This document shows, one piece after another, positions 42,248-51,236 of a DNA stretch of 64,000 nucleotides. The stretch lies in assembly GCF_900167065.1 (NCBI RefSeq), contig NZ_FUYA01000001.1, positions 124,001 through 188,000 on the forward strand. The letters are read 5' to 3'. The stretch is from Desulfobaculum bizertense DSM 18034. Its GTDB lineage: Bacteria; Desulfobacterota; Desulfovibrionia; Desulfovibrionales; Desulfovibrionaceae. Below the pieces are notes generated by a model that saw nothing but the letters and a program-made list of their open reading frames with translations, did not search any database and was not told the DNA's origin. Each line of letters opens with the position of its first letter. Within the stretch, counting starts at the first letter, position 1. The position numbers and the translations under genes were made by a program.

Positions 42248-42861
42248 TCGTGCGCTCCAGTGAGAAAGTAGGAAAGAACAAGGTCTGCCTGCATGGCTGC
42301 GGCTGCTCCAACCGCTGGCGAGCAGGGGGGGCAGTCGACTGAGACTTCGCTGGTCCCGTCGCCCACGATATAGACCGTGTCCCTGAGTTTTTTGACCCTC
42401 ATGCCCTGTGCTGTGCCAATGCCTCCAATGCCGCTGGCCGCGACGTAGAGCGTTGGCTGCGGGAAAAACTGCTGGGCCAGCATCGCTTTTGCTGCGGCCT
42501 CATCCAGACATTCCACCACGGCGTCGCACCCGGAAAAGATGCGGCGCGCGTTGTCTGCTGTGAGTTTTTCCTGCACCAGAGTCAGCTCCAGGTCGGGATT
42601 GATCTGGAGCAGGTTCTGGGCAAGTGCTTCAACTTTTGGGAGTCCAGTCTGCGCCGGAAAAAAGAATTGCCGGTTCAGGTTCGAGGCTTCCACATGGTCA
42701 AAGTCACAGAGCACAAGATGGCAAAAGCCACTGCGCACAAGATGCATGGCGCAGTTCGAGCCAAGGCCGCCAGCTCCAGCCAGACCGATTTTTGCTGTCT
42801 GGAGTCTGGCAAGGCGTGAGGCCCCAATCTTGCCGGTCATACTCTGTGCAATCAGATTCAT
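42244..42861 (-). CDS. thiF: ThiF-family sulfur-carrier adenylyltransferase
   Basis: ThiF adenylates the C-terminal glycine of ThiS before sulfur transfer. The 205-residue product is the short form: nucleotide-binding GLAGAGGLGSNCAMHLVRSG, VLCDFDHVEASNLNRQFFF, DAVVECLDEAAAK and a late VDCPPCSP. It lacks the second zinc CxxC and the extended C-terminus of E. coli ThiF, like the ThiF partners found with ThiH in anaerobes. The start overlaps the thiH stop by 4 bp. Confidence 0.92.
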   Translation of the reverse strand: MNLIAQSMTGKIGASRLARLQTAKIGLAGAGGLGSNCAMHLVRSGFCHLVLCDFDHVEASNLNRQFFFPAQTGLPKVEALAQNLLQINPDLELTLVQEKLTADNARRIFSGCDAVVECLDEAAAKAMLAQQFFPQPTLYVAASGIGGIGTAQGMRVKKLRDTVYIVGDGTSEVSVDCPPCSPAVGAAAAMQADLVLSYFLTGAHE

Positions 42862-43991
42862 AAGAGGGCCTCATGATGGGCACCAAGAGGCTCCCAGTCT
42901 TTGTACACAGGCTGGTATCCCTGCCGCGTGAGTTCTGAAACGAATTCAGGAAGGCTACGGGGGTCAGATATTTCAAACTGTCCCGTGTCTTCGGTGTCTT
43001 TTTCTGCATGTCCACCAACCGCCGTGACGGAACCTGAACTCATTTTGGTGATGCCGAGAGGAATCAGGTTGTTGCGGAATTCTGCGGATTCGCGGGAGGA
43101 CAGGGTGATACCAATAAACGGCATAAAGATGCGCATGGCTGTGACCATCTGTACCATGTGCACGTCTGTGACCCGGCTCTTGGGCTGGAAGCTGCCAGCG
43201 TGCGGGCGCATGCGGGGCGGCGAAACAGCAAGGTCGGTATTGGGGTAGCGCTTGTGCAGGTACTGGAGGTGCAGGGCCGTGCAGTAGGCTTCCTTGCGCC
43301 AGTCCTCGGACAGGCCAAGCAGTGCCCCAAGGTTCACCACGCGCATTCCGGCTTTGCAGGCCCGTTCCGGAGCATCCAGACGGAAGGCGTAATCTGCCTT
43401 TGGTCCGCTTGGGTGCAGGTATTCATAGAGATCCTTGTCGTAGGTCTCCTGATACATGGTCATGCCGTCAGCTCCGGCCTGAGCTAGACGTCGATACTCG
43501 TCTTCGGTCAGGGCGTAGACTTCTAGCGAAACCGAAGGGAAGTCGTTTCGCAGGACTTTGATGCAGTCTTCGAGATAGTCCATGCCTGCAATGGCCGGTG
43601 CCTCTCCCGTAAGAATCAGGAGCTGCCGAAAGCCTTGCCCGGCAATGCTTTTGCCTTCGGCCTGCACTTCTTCCAGAGTCAGCTTTTTGCGCTTGATGCC
43701 TGTGGAGCAGTTGAAACCGCAGTATCGGCAGGCGTTTGAGCAGAAGTTGGAGAGGTAGAGCGGGGTGAACATCTGCATGGTGCGGCCAAAGTGACGCAGC
43801 GAAATTTCGTGCGCTTTCTGGGCCATTTCTTCCAGCAGGTTTTCTGCCGCAGGTGCCAGCAGGATCGCAAAGTCTTCTGCGTTCAGACGGTTTTTCCTCA
43901 GAACCCGGCGGACGTCATCTTCGGTCACGCTCTGGAGTTCCTGTTTGATCTGCCGTTTCTGTGCCTCTTGGCAAATTTCTCCAAAGCTCAT
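42858..43991 (-). CDS. thiH: 2-iminoacetate synthase ThiH
   Basis: ThiH is the oxygen-sensitive radical-SAM enzyme that cleaves tyrosine to dehydroglycine for the thiazole ring, fitting an anaerobe. The 377-residue product has the radical-SAM motif CSNACRYCGF near residue 84 (CxxxCxxC), LILTGEAPAIAG, VYALTEDEYRRLAQAGADG, the ETYDKDLYEYLHPSGPK region, RMRPHAG, and MSSGSVTAVGGH. It is in mid-operon between thiG and thiF, with 1-bp and 4-bp junctions. Confidence 0.96.
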   Translation of the reverse strand: MSFGEICQEAQKRQIKQELQSVTEDDVRRVLRKNRLNAEDFAILLAPAAENLLEEMAQKAHEISLRHFGRTMQMFTPLYLSNFCSNACRYCGFNCSTGIKRKKLTLEEVQAEGKSIAGQGFRQLLILTGEAPAIAGMDYLEDCIKVLRNDFPSVSLEVYALTEDEYRRLAQAGADGMTMYQETYDKDLYEYLHPSGPKADYAFRLDAPERACKAGMRVVNLGALLGLSEDWRKEAYCTALHLQYLHKRYPNTDLAVSPPRMRPHAGSFQPKSRVTDVHMVQMVTAMRIFMPFIGITLSSRESAEFRNNLIPLGITKMSSGSVTAVGGHAEKDTEDTGQFEISDPRSLPEFVSELTRQGYQPVYKDWEPLGAHHEALL

Positions 43992-43992
43992 T

Positions 43993-44766
43993 TTAGGCCC
44001 CCAGGAATCCGGTCAGGGGTGAGGATGCAACGGCTTCGGTGTTCTGTGCTCCTGCTCCAGCAAGAAATGCTGTGCGGCCTGCACGAACGGCTTCACCAAA
44101 GGCGCGGGCCATTTGTACTGGCTCGGCACTGGAGGCAATGCCCGTGTTCACGAGACAGGCGGCTGCGCCCATTTCCATTGCTTCGCAGGCCTGTGAGGGG
44201 CGGCCAAGACCAGCGTCAACAACAACCGGAAGGCTGCTTTCTTCAATGACAATGCCGATCATTTCCTTGGTGCGAAGGCCTCGGTTGCTGCCAATGGGGG
44301 CGCCAAGGGGCATGATTGCTGCGGCTCCAGCGTCTTCACAGCTGCGGGCCACGTAGAGATCCGGGTTGATGTAGGGCAGAACGGTAAAGCCGTCTTTGGT
44401 GAGAATTTCAGTGGCTTTTGCGGTTTCGTAGCCATCTGGCAGGAGGTAGCGGCTGTCGGAAATGACTTCGATTTTGATCCAGTCTCCGCAGCCAGCTGCA
44501 CGGGCAAGACGGGCAATACGAACGGCTTCGTCTGCGCTGCGTGCGCCGGAGGTGTTTGGCAAAAGCTGCATGTGGGACGGAATGTGATCCATGACGTTTC
44601 CGGTTTTTGCATGAAGCTCGACCCGGCGCAGGGCCACGGTAATGACCTGTGCACCAGAGGCTTCTGCAACAGCAGGAATGCAGGCTTCATCTCCATACTT
44701 CCCCGTGCCGATGAAAAGACGGCTCTGGAGTTCCTTGCCACCAATCGTCAAGATATCCTTCGACAT
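43993..44766 (-). CDS. thiG: Thiazole synthase ThiG
   Basis: ThiG condenses deoxyxylulose phosphate, dehydroglycine and ThiS-thiocarboxylate into the thiazole ring. The 257-residue barrel shows LFIGTGKYG near the start, [10 protein letters not shown], the Schiff-base lysine in [10 protein letters not shown] (about residue 96), [45 protein letters not shown] and LVNTGIASS. It starts 2 bp after thiS. Confidence 0.96.
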   Translation of the reverse strand: MSKDILTIGGKELQSRLFIGTGKYGDEACIPAVAEASGAQVITVALRRVELHAKTGNVMDHIPSHMQLLPNTSGARSADEAVRIARLARAAGCGDWIKIEVISDSRYLLPDGYETAKATEILTKDGFTVLPYINPDLYVARSCEDAGAAAIMPLGAPIGSNRGLRTKEMIGIVIEESSLPVVVDAGLGRPSQACEAMEMGAAACLVNTGIASSAEPVQMARAFGEAVRAGRTAFLAGAGAQNTEAVASSPLTGFLGA

Positions 44767-44768
44767 GT

Positions 44769-44975
44769 TCAGCCTCCTCCGACAAAGCGGAGCACTTCGA
44801 GATGGTCTCCATCTGCCAGCAGGGTGCTGGCAAAATCCTGTTTTTCCAGAATCTGCGTGTTCAGCTCAACAACAACCGTTGCCGGGTCAAGCTCAAGCTT
44901 GCGCAGGAGAGCATCCACAGTGGTTTCATCAGGGCACTCTTGGGTACGTCCGTTCACGTGAATTTGAACAGGCAT
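44769..44975 (-). CDS. thiS: Sulfur carrier protein ThiS
   Basis: A 68-residue ubiquitin-like protein ending in FVGGG, the diglycine tail that carries sulfur as a thiocarboxylate. It begins [13 protein letters not shown] and contains [10 protein letters not shown] and [19 protein letters not shown], all typical. The start is ATG 44975, with AAGGAG 6 bp upstream; the open frame further upstream runs into the riboswitch leader. It is the first gene of the operon, about 90 bp downstream of the second TPP riboswitch terminator. Confidence 0.94.
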   Translation of the reverse strand: MPVQIHVNGRTQECPDETTVDALLRKLELDPATVVVELNTQILEKQDFASTLLADGDHLEVLRFVGGG

Positions 44976-45062
44976 AGCCTCTCCTTGATCTTGTGTTGCA
45001 ACAGGATGGCCGGGGGATGGAGGAGGGGCGAAGTGATGCGTGCGAAGTTCAGAAATCCCTAC

Positions 45063-45087
45063 AAAAAAAGCCTCTTGGAGAGGCTTT
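45063..45087 (-). terminator. Terminator of TPP riboswitch 1 (proximal)
   Basis: On the minus strand AAAGCCTCT and AGAGGCTTT form a perfect stem, followed by seven T residues in all. It lies 20 bases after the aptamer, as expected for transcription attenuation. Confidence 0.85.
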
Positions 45088-45106
45088 GGATTTTTCGACG
45101 TCATAT

Positions 45107-45204
45107 CCAACGCTTTCCTACGGCGGTCTTGACCGCGTCAGGTTCCAAGGGTCGGAGACATACATCTCCCTCTCAGCCAGTTTTCTGGCTCCCCCAGCGT
45201 CTGG
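45107..45204 (-). ncRNA. TPP riboswitch 1 (proximal to thiS)
   Basis: On the minus strand the THI-box core is clear: GGCTGAGAGGG, then GACCCTTGGAACCTGACG and a final CCGCCGTAGGAAAGCG. The P1 ends pair (CCAGACGCT with AGCGTTGG). The variable P3 arm is GGGAGA/TCTCC. It senses thiamine pyrophosphate and, with the terminator just downstream, should stop thiSGHFEC transcription when TPP is abundant. Confidence 0.95.
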
Positions 45205-45262
45205 TACACACCACATGGTGCGCCCAGGCTGATTTGTTCGTCCTGTCAAAGAGTGTGACGCA

Positions 45263-45290
45263 TAAAAAAAGGGCCTGCGGAAAGCAGGCC
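45263..45290 (-). terminator. Terminator of TPP riboswitch 2 (distal)
   Basis: On the minus strand GGGCCTGC and GCAGGCCC form an eight-base perfect stem followed by seven T residues, directly after the distal aptamer and before the proximal one. Confidence 0.88.
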
Positions 45291-45301
45291 CTGTACTGGC
45301 A

Positions 45302-45396
45302 GAGTCGGCTTCCCTCCGGCAGTGTGAGCTGCGTCAGGTTCAAAGGGTCGGAACGCGGTTCCATCTCAGCCGCCTTACGCGGCCCCCCTAGCACTT
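45302..45396 (-). ncRNA. TPP riboswitch 2 (distal)
   Basis: A second full THI-box on the minus strand: GGCGGCTGAGATGG, then CGACCCTTTGAACCTGACGC and CCGGAGGGAAGCCG. It differs clearly from riboswitch 1 in its variable stems, so it is not a recent tandem copy. It has its own terminator. Exact P1 limits are approximate. Confidence 0.93.
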
Positions 45397-45581
45397 TCCG
45401 GCGACGCTAGAGCATTCGAGAAAGCTTGTAAAGTGGTTCACCAATCTTTTGTGACTGCACGAAAAAATTCTCTTACTGCAAATATAATTGACAGGAGTGC
45501 TGTTCTCCGCGAAAAACAGTGCCGGACCAGCTCAAGCTATGAGCTGCCACGTTATTCCAAATTTTTGTGAGGGACCCTCAT

Positions 45582-47387
45582 TTGACGCAGAGCTTTCAGC
45601 ACATGTTTCGCGTGTTGCATATTGACCTTTCTACAGGCATTTCACGCTTTCATACATTTCCTGGCCGGGACGATGTCCTTGGCGGAAGTGGTCTTGCCGC
45701 ATTGCTTTTTGCCGAGTTCGGCGCTGCCGAACGCCCCGCACGACATCCCTCCCAGCCGATTATTTTTGCCATTGGGCCACTGACTGGCCGTTTTCCCATG
45801 ATGAGTAAGGTGGTCTGCGGCTTTAAGTCGCCGTACCACGAGCAGTACACGGAGTCTCACGCAGGTGGGCGACTGGGCATGTCCCTTGCCCGCTGTGGAC
45901 TGGATGCGCTGGTCTTTACTGGTGCAGCGGCCGAATGCAGCATTGCCCGCATTGATGCGAGTGGTGCGCAGTGTACTGTGGCTCCTGAATTTCGGGGGAA
46001 AGATCTTTTTGCCACAGAGCGGATGCTGCACGCCCGTCTTGGGGCAGATGCTGGTCGTGCTTCGCTGTGCACACTTGGGCCTGCTGCAGAAAATGGCAGC
46101 ACCTTTGGCTGTGTCACAGTGGATACGTACCGACATTTTGGGCGTCTTGGAGCGGGAACAGCGCTTGCTGCCAAACGGCTCAAAGCCTTTGCCGTCGTGG
46201 GGCAGAAGAGCATTGAATTGCCCAAAACGCAGGCCTACAAGAGTGCCTATCGCGAATTGGCCAAAACCGTTGCCAACTCGTCCAAGACTGCCAAGTATCG
46301 TGGTCCGGGAACGGCGGGGATTGTTGAATCCATCAATGCCCTTGGTGCGCTACCGTGGCGAAATCTGGAAGAGAGCGCTGATACTGGTGCTGAGCGCATC
46401 ACAGGTGCAGCGCTTCTGGAAAGCGTTTTTGCGGAAAAGCGCGCCTGTTCTGGCTGCACGGCGGGCTGTATTCATCTGGCCCATGTGAAGCGTCCCTTTG
46501 GGGCATCGCCTGCTGACCCTCGGCTTATTAGCTATGACTATGAACATATTTTTGCCCTTGGCTCCATGCTTGGTGTGACGGACCCGCATGATGTGATGGG
46601 GCTGATTCTGTCTGTAGAACGGCAGGGACTGGACATCATGAGTGCGGGCGTGGTGCTGGCATGGGCAACGGAAGCAATGGAGAAAGGCATTGTGACCGAG
46701 GTCGAGACGGGGTTGCCGCTGGCTTTTGGCCGGGCAGACCTCTACGCACAGGCCATTGATCGGCTTGGAGCTGGAGAGACGCCGTTTTATCAGGCGCTGG
46801 GGCGTGGTGCTGCATACGCTGCCAAACAGTACGGTGGTGAAGATTTTACCTGCGTACTGGGGCAGGAAATGGCAGGCTATGCCACGGGCGAAGTCTTTTT
46901 TGCCGCACAGAGTCTGAACTTCCGGCACTCCCATCTGGATAATCTGTGCTACTGCTATGATTATGAATTTTTTGAGCGTGACCCCAATGTCGCAGTCAGT
47001 GTCCTGCTTCAGGACGAGCGGATGCGAACTCTTGTAAACTGTATGGTCGGCTGCATGTTTGGCCGAAAGATTTATACGAGTGACGTTTTTGCCCAGTGTC
47101 TGGACCTTGTGGGGTTTGGTGGAATTGCGGATGGACTGGAAGAAAAAGCCGCCGAAGTGCAAAAACTGCGCTGGCGAACCCGTTTTGAAACGGGCTATCA
47201 GCCGCACCGTATCAAAATCCCCAAGCGCTTTACCGAAGTCGTGACGGCGCGCGGTCCCATTGACCCGGAATACATGGAAGCGGTCAGGCTGGCCTATGCC
47301 GATGCAATTTTGGAAATGTGTGGAGCCAGAGAGCTTCGCAGCGGTCAGGCCAGAGGCTTACGCCTCACGATGCCTGTATCAGGATAA
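45582..47387 (+). CDS. Aldehyde ferredoxin oxidoreductase family protein
   Basis: A tungsten- or molybdenum-bis-pterin enzyme of the AOR family, which interconverts aldehydes and carboxylates with ferredoxin. About 601 residues, normal for the family. Landmarks are FRVLHIDLSTG, LGGSGLAALLF, AIGPLTG, ESHAGGRLGMSLARCG, the [4Fe-4S] motif CSGCTAGCIH (near residue 290) and a distal CMVGCMF cysteine. The frame opens at GTG 45567, but TTG 45582 is preferred because AGGGA lies 7 bp upstream. It is monocistronic and divergent from the thi operon leader. Its aldehyde substrate cannot be inferred. Confidence 0.92.
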   Translation: MTQSFQHMFRVLHIDLSTGISRFHTFPGRDDVLGGSGLAALLFAEFGAAERPARHPSQPIIFAIGPLTGRFPMMSKVVCGFKSPYHEQYTESHAGGRLGMSLARCGLDALVFTGAAAECSIARIDASGAQCTVAPEFRGKDLFATERMLHARLGADAGRASLCTLGPAAENGSTFGCVTVDTYRHFGRLGAGTALAAKRLKAFAVVGQKSIELPKTQAYKSAYRELAKTVANSSKTAKYRGPGTAGIVESINALGALPWRNLEESADTGAERITGAALLESVFAEKRACSGCTAGCIHLAHVKRPFGASPADPRLISYDYEHIFALGSMLGVTDPHDVMGLILSVERQGLDIMSAGVVLAWATEAMEKGIVTEVETGLPLAFGRADLYAQAIDRLGAGETPFYQALGRGAAYAAKQYGGEDFTCVLGQEMAGYATGEVFFAAQSLNFRHSHLDNLCYCYDYEFFERDPNVAVSVLLQDERMRTLVNCMVGCMFGRKIYTSDVFAQCLDLVGFGGIADGLEEKAAEVQKLRWRTRFETGYQPHRIKIPKRFTEVVTARGPIDPEYMEAVRLAYADAILEMCGARELRSGQARGLRLTMPVSG

Positions 47388-47393
47388 AAAAAG

Positions 47394-47425
47394 AAGCGCT
47401 CCTTTTCGAAGGGGCGCTTTTTTTA
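47394..47425. terminator. Terminator between the AOR and glycosyltransferase genes
   Basis: AAGCGCTCC and GGGGCGCTT pair around TTTTCGAA with A and T tracts on both sides, serving both converging genes. Confidence 0.85.
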
Positions 47426-48391
47426 TCGAATAAGGTGCAGCTTGGGCTTTTTGTAAGACGAGTGTCTTTTGCTGGGATGGGGAGCAGCCTTGAGGGTATG
47501 AAAGTGCAGCTCTGGATTGATGCCACCTTTGCCAAAGAGCATGAACCACCACAGGTCGTCCAGACTGATGTTTTTTCGCAGCTCTTTTTCAACGCTTTGA
47601 TGCGCAAAGTGGTGCACAAGGCAGTGTGGGTTCACTGCGGCCTGCAAGGACAGGCGAGAAAGCGTCTCGACAATATGTGGTTCATCCGGGCGGGGAGCAT
47701 CGTCGCGCTCCATTGGGAAGGGGAGAAGCTGGCGGGTAAACGCGGCATCAAACAGAATGCATTCTGTGCTGAGGCTGGGGCGAAGAATATATTCTGAATT
47801 TCGCTGTTCCAGAAGCTTTTGGGTCAGCTGCTCATGAAGGATTTTTTCCCAGAGAAAACGGTGCGCAATACTGTTGTGCAAAAATGGAATGTCTGGGAAC
47901 AGCTCGCGTTCTTCCGGGTAGTGTGCCCGAAGCAGGCGCTCCATAAAGGGCCGTCCGGTACGGCTGATGGGCGCGAGGGCCGAAACAATGGCCCGGCGGG
48001 GATTGCTGCGGGTGTTTCTGTAGGTCGAAAGAAGCCGGGGCAGCCAGTCTGGAGTGACAAAAACGTCTTCATAGAGCTTGACGATAGGGTCAGCAACATG
48101 GCGCCGCATGATGATATTGAGCATGGCCGGAAGGGGATTCCCCCCGCCAAAGCTGTTGCCCTCAATGACAACGACATTGTCGTGGCGTTTTTGAAAAGAC
48201 TGGATCAGGACGGAATGTTCGCTGGAGCAGCCCGTGGACAGAACATAGATTTTTTTGAACTGCGCAAGCTCGGTGTACTGTTCCAGACATTTTGTGCACA
48301 GCATAAAGCAGTCCATGCGTCGGGAACTCATAAGCAGGAGAACCGGGCGGATGGACTGGAGTGTTACGGAAAGCGTATGTATGCGTGCCAT
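47423..48391 (-). CDS. Glycosyltransferase-like (GT-A fold) protein
   Basis: A 322-residue protein with a family-2-like GT-A layout: a basic start (SIRPVLLLMSSRRMD), KIYVLSTGCSSEH as second strand, VVVIEGNSFGGGNPLPAMLNIIM and an acidic VKLYEDVFVTPDW that could be the metal-binding motif. The C-terminal half is less familiar and histidine-rich (CLVHHFAHQSVEKEL). GAGGAG lies 9 bp upstream of the ATG. Donor and acceptor are unknown. It stands alone, divergent from the zraP-like operon. Confidence 0.7.
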   Translation of the reverse strand: MARIHTLSVTLQSIRPVLLLMSSRRMDCFMLCTKCLEQYTELAQFKKIYVLSTGCSSEHSVLIQSFQKRHDNVVVIEGNSFGGGNPLPAMLNIIMRRHVADPIVKLYEDVFVTPDWLPRLLSTYRNTRSNPRRAIVSALAPISRTGRPFMERLLRAHYPEERELFPDIPFLHNSIAHRFLWEKILHEQLTQKLLEQRNSEYILRPSLSTECILFDAAFTRQLLPFPMERDDAPRPDEPHIVETLSRLSLQAAVNPHCLVHHFAHQSVEKELRKNISLDDLWWFMLFGKGGINPELHFHTLKAAPHPSKRHSSYKKPKLHLIR

Positions 48392-48481
48392 GCAAAAAGA
48401 CTCCTCGACCAGTGGGCAGGATACAGTTCAGAGATATTTCTCCTTATCGGCAGGGAAAAGCCGGGAGTTTAGCCCTGCATC

Positions 48482-48720
48482 TGTGCAGAATAGGGCACTT
48501 TTCCCTTAGTTCCTGTCTTTCTTTGTTTTTCAAGCAAAATATTTTTTGCACCCTTGTGCAGCGTCGCAAAGACTGCTGTGAGTACACGCTTTTTTTGACC
48601 TGCTACGGGGGCTTGTGCTCGACATGTGCAGCACGATGTGCAATGGTTTGTGCAAAATGTGCAAGAAGGCTTGCACAAAAGTGCACAGAATTGGGCGAAA
48701 AGAGTGCACATCCAGAGAGG
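48482..48720. promoter_or_regulatory. Array of nine TGTGCA/TGCACA words upstream of the zraP-like operon
   Basis: TGTGCA occurs at 48482, 48555, 48625, 48637, 48649 and 48658; its complement TGCACA occurs at 48672, 48682 and 48715. The copies at 48625, 48637 and 48649 are exactly 12 bp apart. TTGTGCAA (48648) and TTGCACAA (48671) are exact inverted partners, and TGCAC-CCTT-GTGCA (48547-48560) is a perfect palindrome. By chance about 0.2 such words are expected in 445 bp. Eight of the nine words lie about 50-220 bp upstream of a sigma-54 promoter, and the farthest about 290 bp, where enhancer-binding activators bind. Confidence 0.75.
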
Positions 48721-48769
48721 GAAAAGAGAGCAAAATTTGTAGGGGCTTAAAATCATGGGCTTTTTATTT

Positions 48770-48786
48770 TTGGCACGCCTGATGCT
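48770..48786 (+). promoter_or_regulatory. Sigma-54 promoter of the zraP-like operon
   Basis: TTGGCACG followed by TGCT gives GG at 48772-48773 and GC at 48784-48785 with exactly ten bases between, close to the RpoN consensus. The start would be near 48797, about 40 bp before the zraP-like ATG. Confidence 0.75.
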
Positions 48787-48836
48787 ATACCTTATGGCAG
48801 AAGATGAGCGCCCTCTCATCTTAACGGAGTGACGAT

Positions 48837-49289
48837 ATGTTGAAGAAAACATCCATCATGACCCTTGCTGCCCTCGTGGTTTTTGCCCTCTCCGCGGTGG
48901 CGTATGCAGGATCCTCCAATGTCCAGAATGTTCATCACTGGGGGAAAAACTACTGCGGTCAGGGATACCAAAACCTGACTCCTGAACAGCAGGCTAAGGC
49001 AGATGCTCTTTCTCAAGAGTTCATGACAGAGATGCAGCCCCTCAGACAGCAGGTTTTTGCCAAGCGTGCTGCTCTGGATTCTCTGATCGCAGGCGGCAAT
49101 GCCAGTCAAGCCCAGATTGACAGTGCGACAGCCGAACTCAACGACGCCCGTAACCAGTGCTCGACTCGCCGTGTCGAATTCTTCCGCAGCATGCAGAGTG
49201 CAACCGGAATGTATCCTCCGGCAGGTCACGGTCATGGCCATGGTCATGGCTACGGACATGGACATAATGGAAGGGGCGGCTGTTACTAG
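48837..49289 (+). CDS. ZraP/Spy-like periplasmic metal-binding protein
   Basis: A 150-residue exported protein: signal peptide MLKKTSIMTLAALVVFALSA with cleavage near AYA-GSS, then two helices with LTPEQQAKADALSQEF (the LTxxQ-type motif of the CpxP/Spy/ZraP family), and a histidine/glycine tail (GHGHGHGHGYGHGHN) ending in GGCY. ZraP is a zinc-binding periplasmic chaperone that dampens its own sensor in E. coli. CGGAG lies 7 bp upstream of the ATG. It heads an operon with a kinase and a sigma-54 activator, separated from the kinase by a terminator-like hairpin. Confidence 0.88.
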   Translation: MLKKTSIMTLAALVVFALSAVAYAGSSNVQNVHHWGKNYCGQGYQNLTPEQQAKADALSQEFMTEMQPLRQQVFAKRAALDSLIAGGNASQAQIDSATAELNDARNQCSTRRVEFFRSMQSATGMYPPAGHGHGHGHGYGHGHNGRGGCY

Positions 49290-49336
49290 CCCCAACAGCT
49301 CCTCTCGTTTCACACCCCTCCTCATCGATAAAGAAA

Positions 49337-49370
49337 CCGGGGTTCGGCCTAGGCTGGACCCCGGCATTTT
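49337..49370 (+). terminator. Attenuating hairpin between the zraP-like and kinase genes
   Basis: CCGGGGT and ACCCCGG with an inner GGC pairing form a strong stem followed by CATTTTTT. It ends just before the kinase start, so most transcripts may stop here and only a minority continue into zraS-zraR. Confidence 0.7.
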
Positions 49371-49379
49371 TTGAAGCTT

Positions 49380-51236
49380 ATGGAATTTGGACTTCGCAAA
49401 AGCCGGGACACAAATCCCCTGATTATTGCCACACTTGCTCTCGTCGTGTTGGGCATGGGGATCAGTTACGTGACCTGGCATAACCTGAAGCAGCAGCGCG
49501 AAACCATTAATGAGCACATGTTTCTCTCGTCGCAGGTTATTTTGCGCGGGATTGAGACCAGCCTGTTGCGCGAGGTGCGCGGACATCAGGTCATGGGCCA
49601 CGGCATGATGCATGGCCGGGCCGAGATAGAAAAACGAAAGGCCTCCATCCGCACCCAGATCGTGGAACTGCTGACTGATCTGGTAAATCAGAGCGAAGTT
49701 GATTTTCTTTCTTTATACACACAGGACGGAAAGCTCATCCTGACTGTGGCCGACAAGGGACTGGAATATCCAGAAATCCCGGCCTACGGGTGGGAAGCAC
49801 TGCAAAAAACCGGCGAATGGCAGGCTTTCTACTCCAAGAACAAGCAGAATATTTTTGTTGCCGGTCTCCGCTCCAAACGCTCGCTCGGACAAATCGCAAC
49901 GATTGATTCGAGTCTTCCGCCGCCTCCCGGTGGCATGGGCACACCGTACCTTGTGGTCGGACTTGACGCTTCCCGTCACCTCGACCAGTTCGGAAAATTT
50001 CGATCCACCGCCATGTACCAGACACTGTATGTGCTTCTGGTTGCTGTTTTTCTCTGGGGCCTTGCCATTGCGTACATGCGTCGCAGGGACATGGGAAAAC
50101 GCCTGCATCGGCTGGAACGTTTTCATTCCAGACTCTTGGATACCATGCCGGAAGGCTTGCTGACGCTGGACAAGGATGGACTGATTTTGGCCGCAAATCC
50201 GGCCTCGGAAGCTATCCTGCGTCAGAATCGTGAAGGGACGCTTATTGGTCGTTTTTGGCAGAAGCTCCCGCTGAAGAGCGTTCCGCAGGAAGAGCTTCAG
50301 GGACATTTCCCTGTGGGAACCAGCGAGCGCACATGGGTGCAGTATGACTACGACGGTCGCTGCCTCGAAGTGCTGATGCTCCCCATTCCGCCCTCGGAGA
50401 AAAATCCGGATGAAGACGGTGAACGTCTTGTGCTGGTGCGGGACAGAACAGACATCAAGGCCCTTGAGGATGATCTCGCCGAAGTGCGCCAGCTTGCGGC
50501 TATTGGCCGCCTGGCAGCGAGCCTTGCCCACGAGATTCGCAATCCGCTGAGTGCGCTTCGTGGCTTTGCCCAGCTTTTTGCAGAAAAGCTCAAGGGGCGC
50601 CAGCCAGAACAGCAGTACGCCGAGATTATGGTGCGAGAGGCAGACCGTTTGAACAAGGTCGTTTCTGATTTGCTGTTCCTTTCCCGGCCGCGTCGCCCAG
50701 AGCTGATGCCTGTGGATATGCGCATGCTGTGTGCAGATATTCAGAACCTCACGGCACGCGATTTTGAACTCAAGGGTGCAGAGCTACACATGGAGCTGAG
50801 TCCAGACCTCGCCTTGAGCGCGGATATGGACATGCTCAAGCAGGCCTTGCTGAACCTTGTCATAAACAGCCTGAATGCGCTGCCAGAGCCGGACGACTCT
50901 GAGCAGGATGAGCAGGGTGACGGTCCAGAAAAACGGGCCGGTAAAGTAGAAATTTTGACTGAGCAGCGTGAAAACGCCGTGATGGTCGCCGTACGGGATA
51001 ATGGACACGGTATGTCCGAAGATGACCGCGCCCATGCTCTGGAAGCCTTCTTTACATCACGAAAAGAGGGCACGGGACTTGGTCTCGCAATCGTACACCG
51101 CATCATGCGCGCTCATGGCGGGCAGGTTTCCATCCTGTCGCACACGGGCGAGCCTAGCGGTACGGAAGTTCAGCTTATTTTCCCAGTTCGGGTTCAGAAT
51201 AACGAGAGTCGGGACGGAGTCGATGAAAATGCGTGA
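49380..51236 (+). CDS. ZraS-like sensor histidine kinase
   Basis: A 618-residue inner-membrane kinase. It has an N-terminal helix ([18 protein letters not shown]), a periplasmic sensor of about 190 residues with a His/Met-rich stretch ([12 protein letters not shown]), a second helix ([18 protein letters not shown]), a PAS-like domain ([15 protein letters not shown]), a HisKA domain with the phosphorylated His in [16 protein letters not shown] and an HATPase domain ([32 protein letters not shown]). The sensor motif suggests metal sensing. ATG 49380 is used; an in-frame TTG at 49371 is possible and neither has a strong ribosome site. It overlaps the regulator gene by 8 bp. Confidence 0.9.
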   Translation: MEFGLRKSRDTNPLIIATLALVVLGMGISYVTWHNLKQQRETINEHMFLSSQVILRGIETSLLREVRGHQVMGHGMMHGRAEIEKRKASIRTQIVELLTDLVNQSEVDFLSLYTQDGKLILTVADKGLEYPEIPAYGWEALQKTGEWQAFYSKNKQNIFVAGLRSKRSLGQIATIDSSLPPPPGGMGTPYLVVGLDASRHLDQFGKFRSTAMYQTLYVLLVAVFLWGLAIAYMRRRDMGKRLHRLERFHSRLLDTMPEGLLTLDKDGLILAANPASEAILRQNREGTLIGRFWQKLPLKSVPQEELQGHFPVGTSERTWVQYDYDGRCLEVLMLPIPPSEKNPDEDGERLVLVRDRTDIKALEDDLAEVRQLAAIGRLAASLAHEIRNPLSALRGFAQLFAEKLKGRQPEQQYAEIMVREADRLNKVVSDLLFLSRPRRPELMPVDMRMLCADIQNLTARDFELKGAELHMELSPDLALSADMDMLKQALLNLVINSLNALPEPDDSEQDEQGDGPEKRAGKVEILTEQRENAVMVAVRDNGHGMSEDDRAHALEAFFTSRKEGTGLGLAIVHRIMRAHGGQVSILSHTGEPSGTEVQLIFPVRVQNNESRDGVDENA

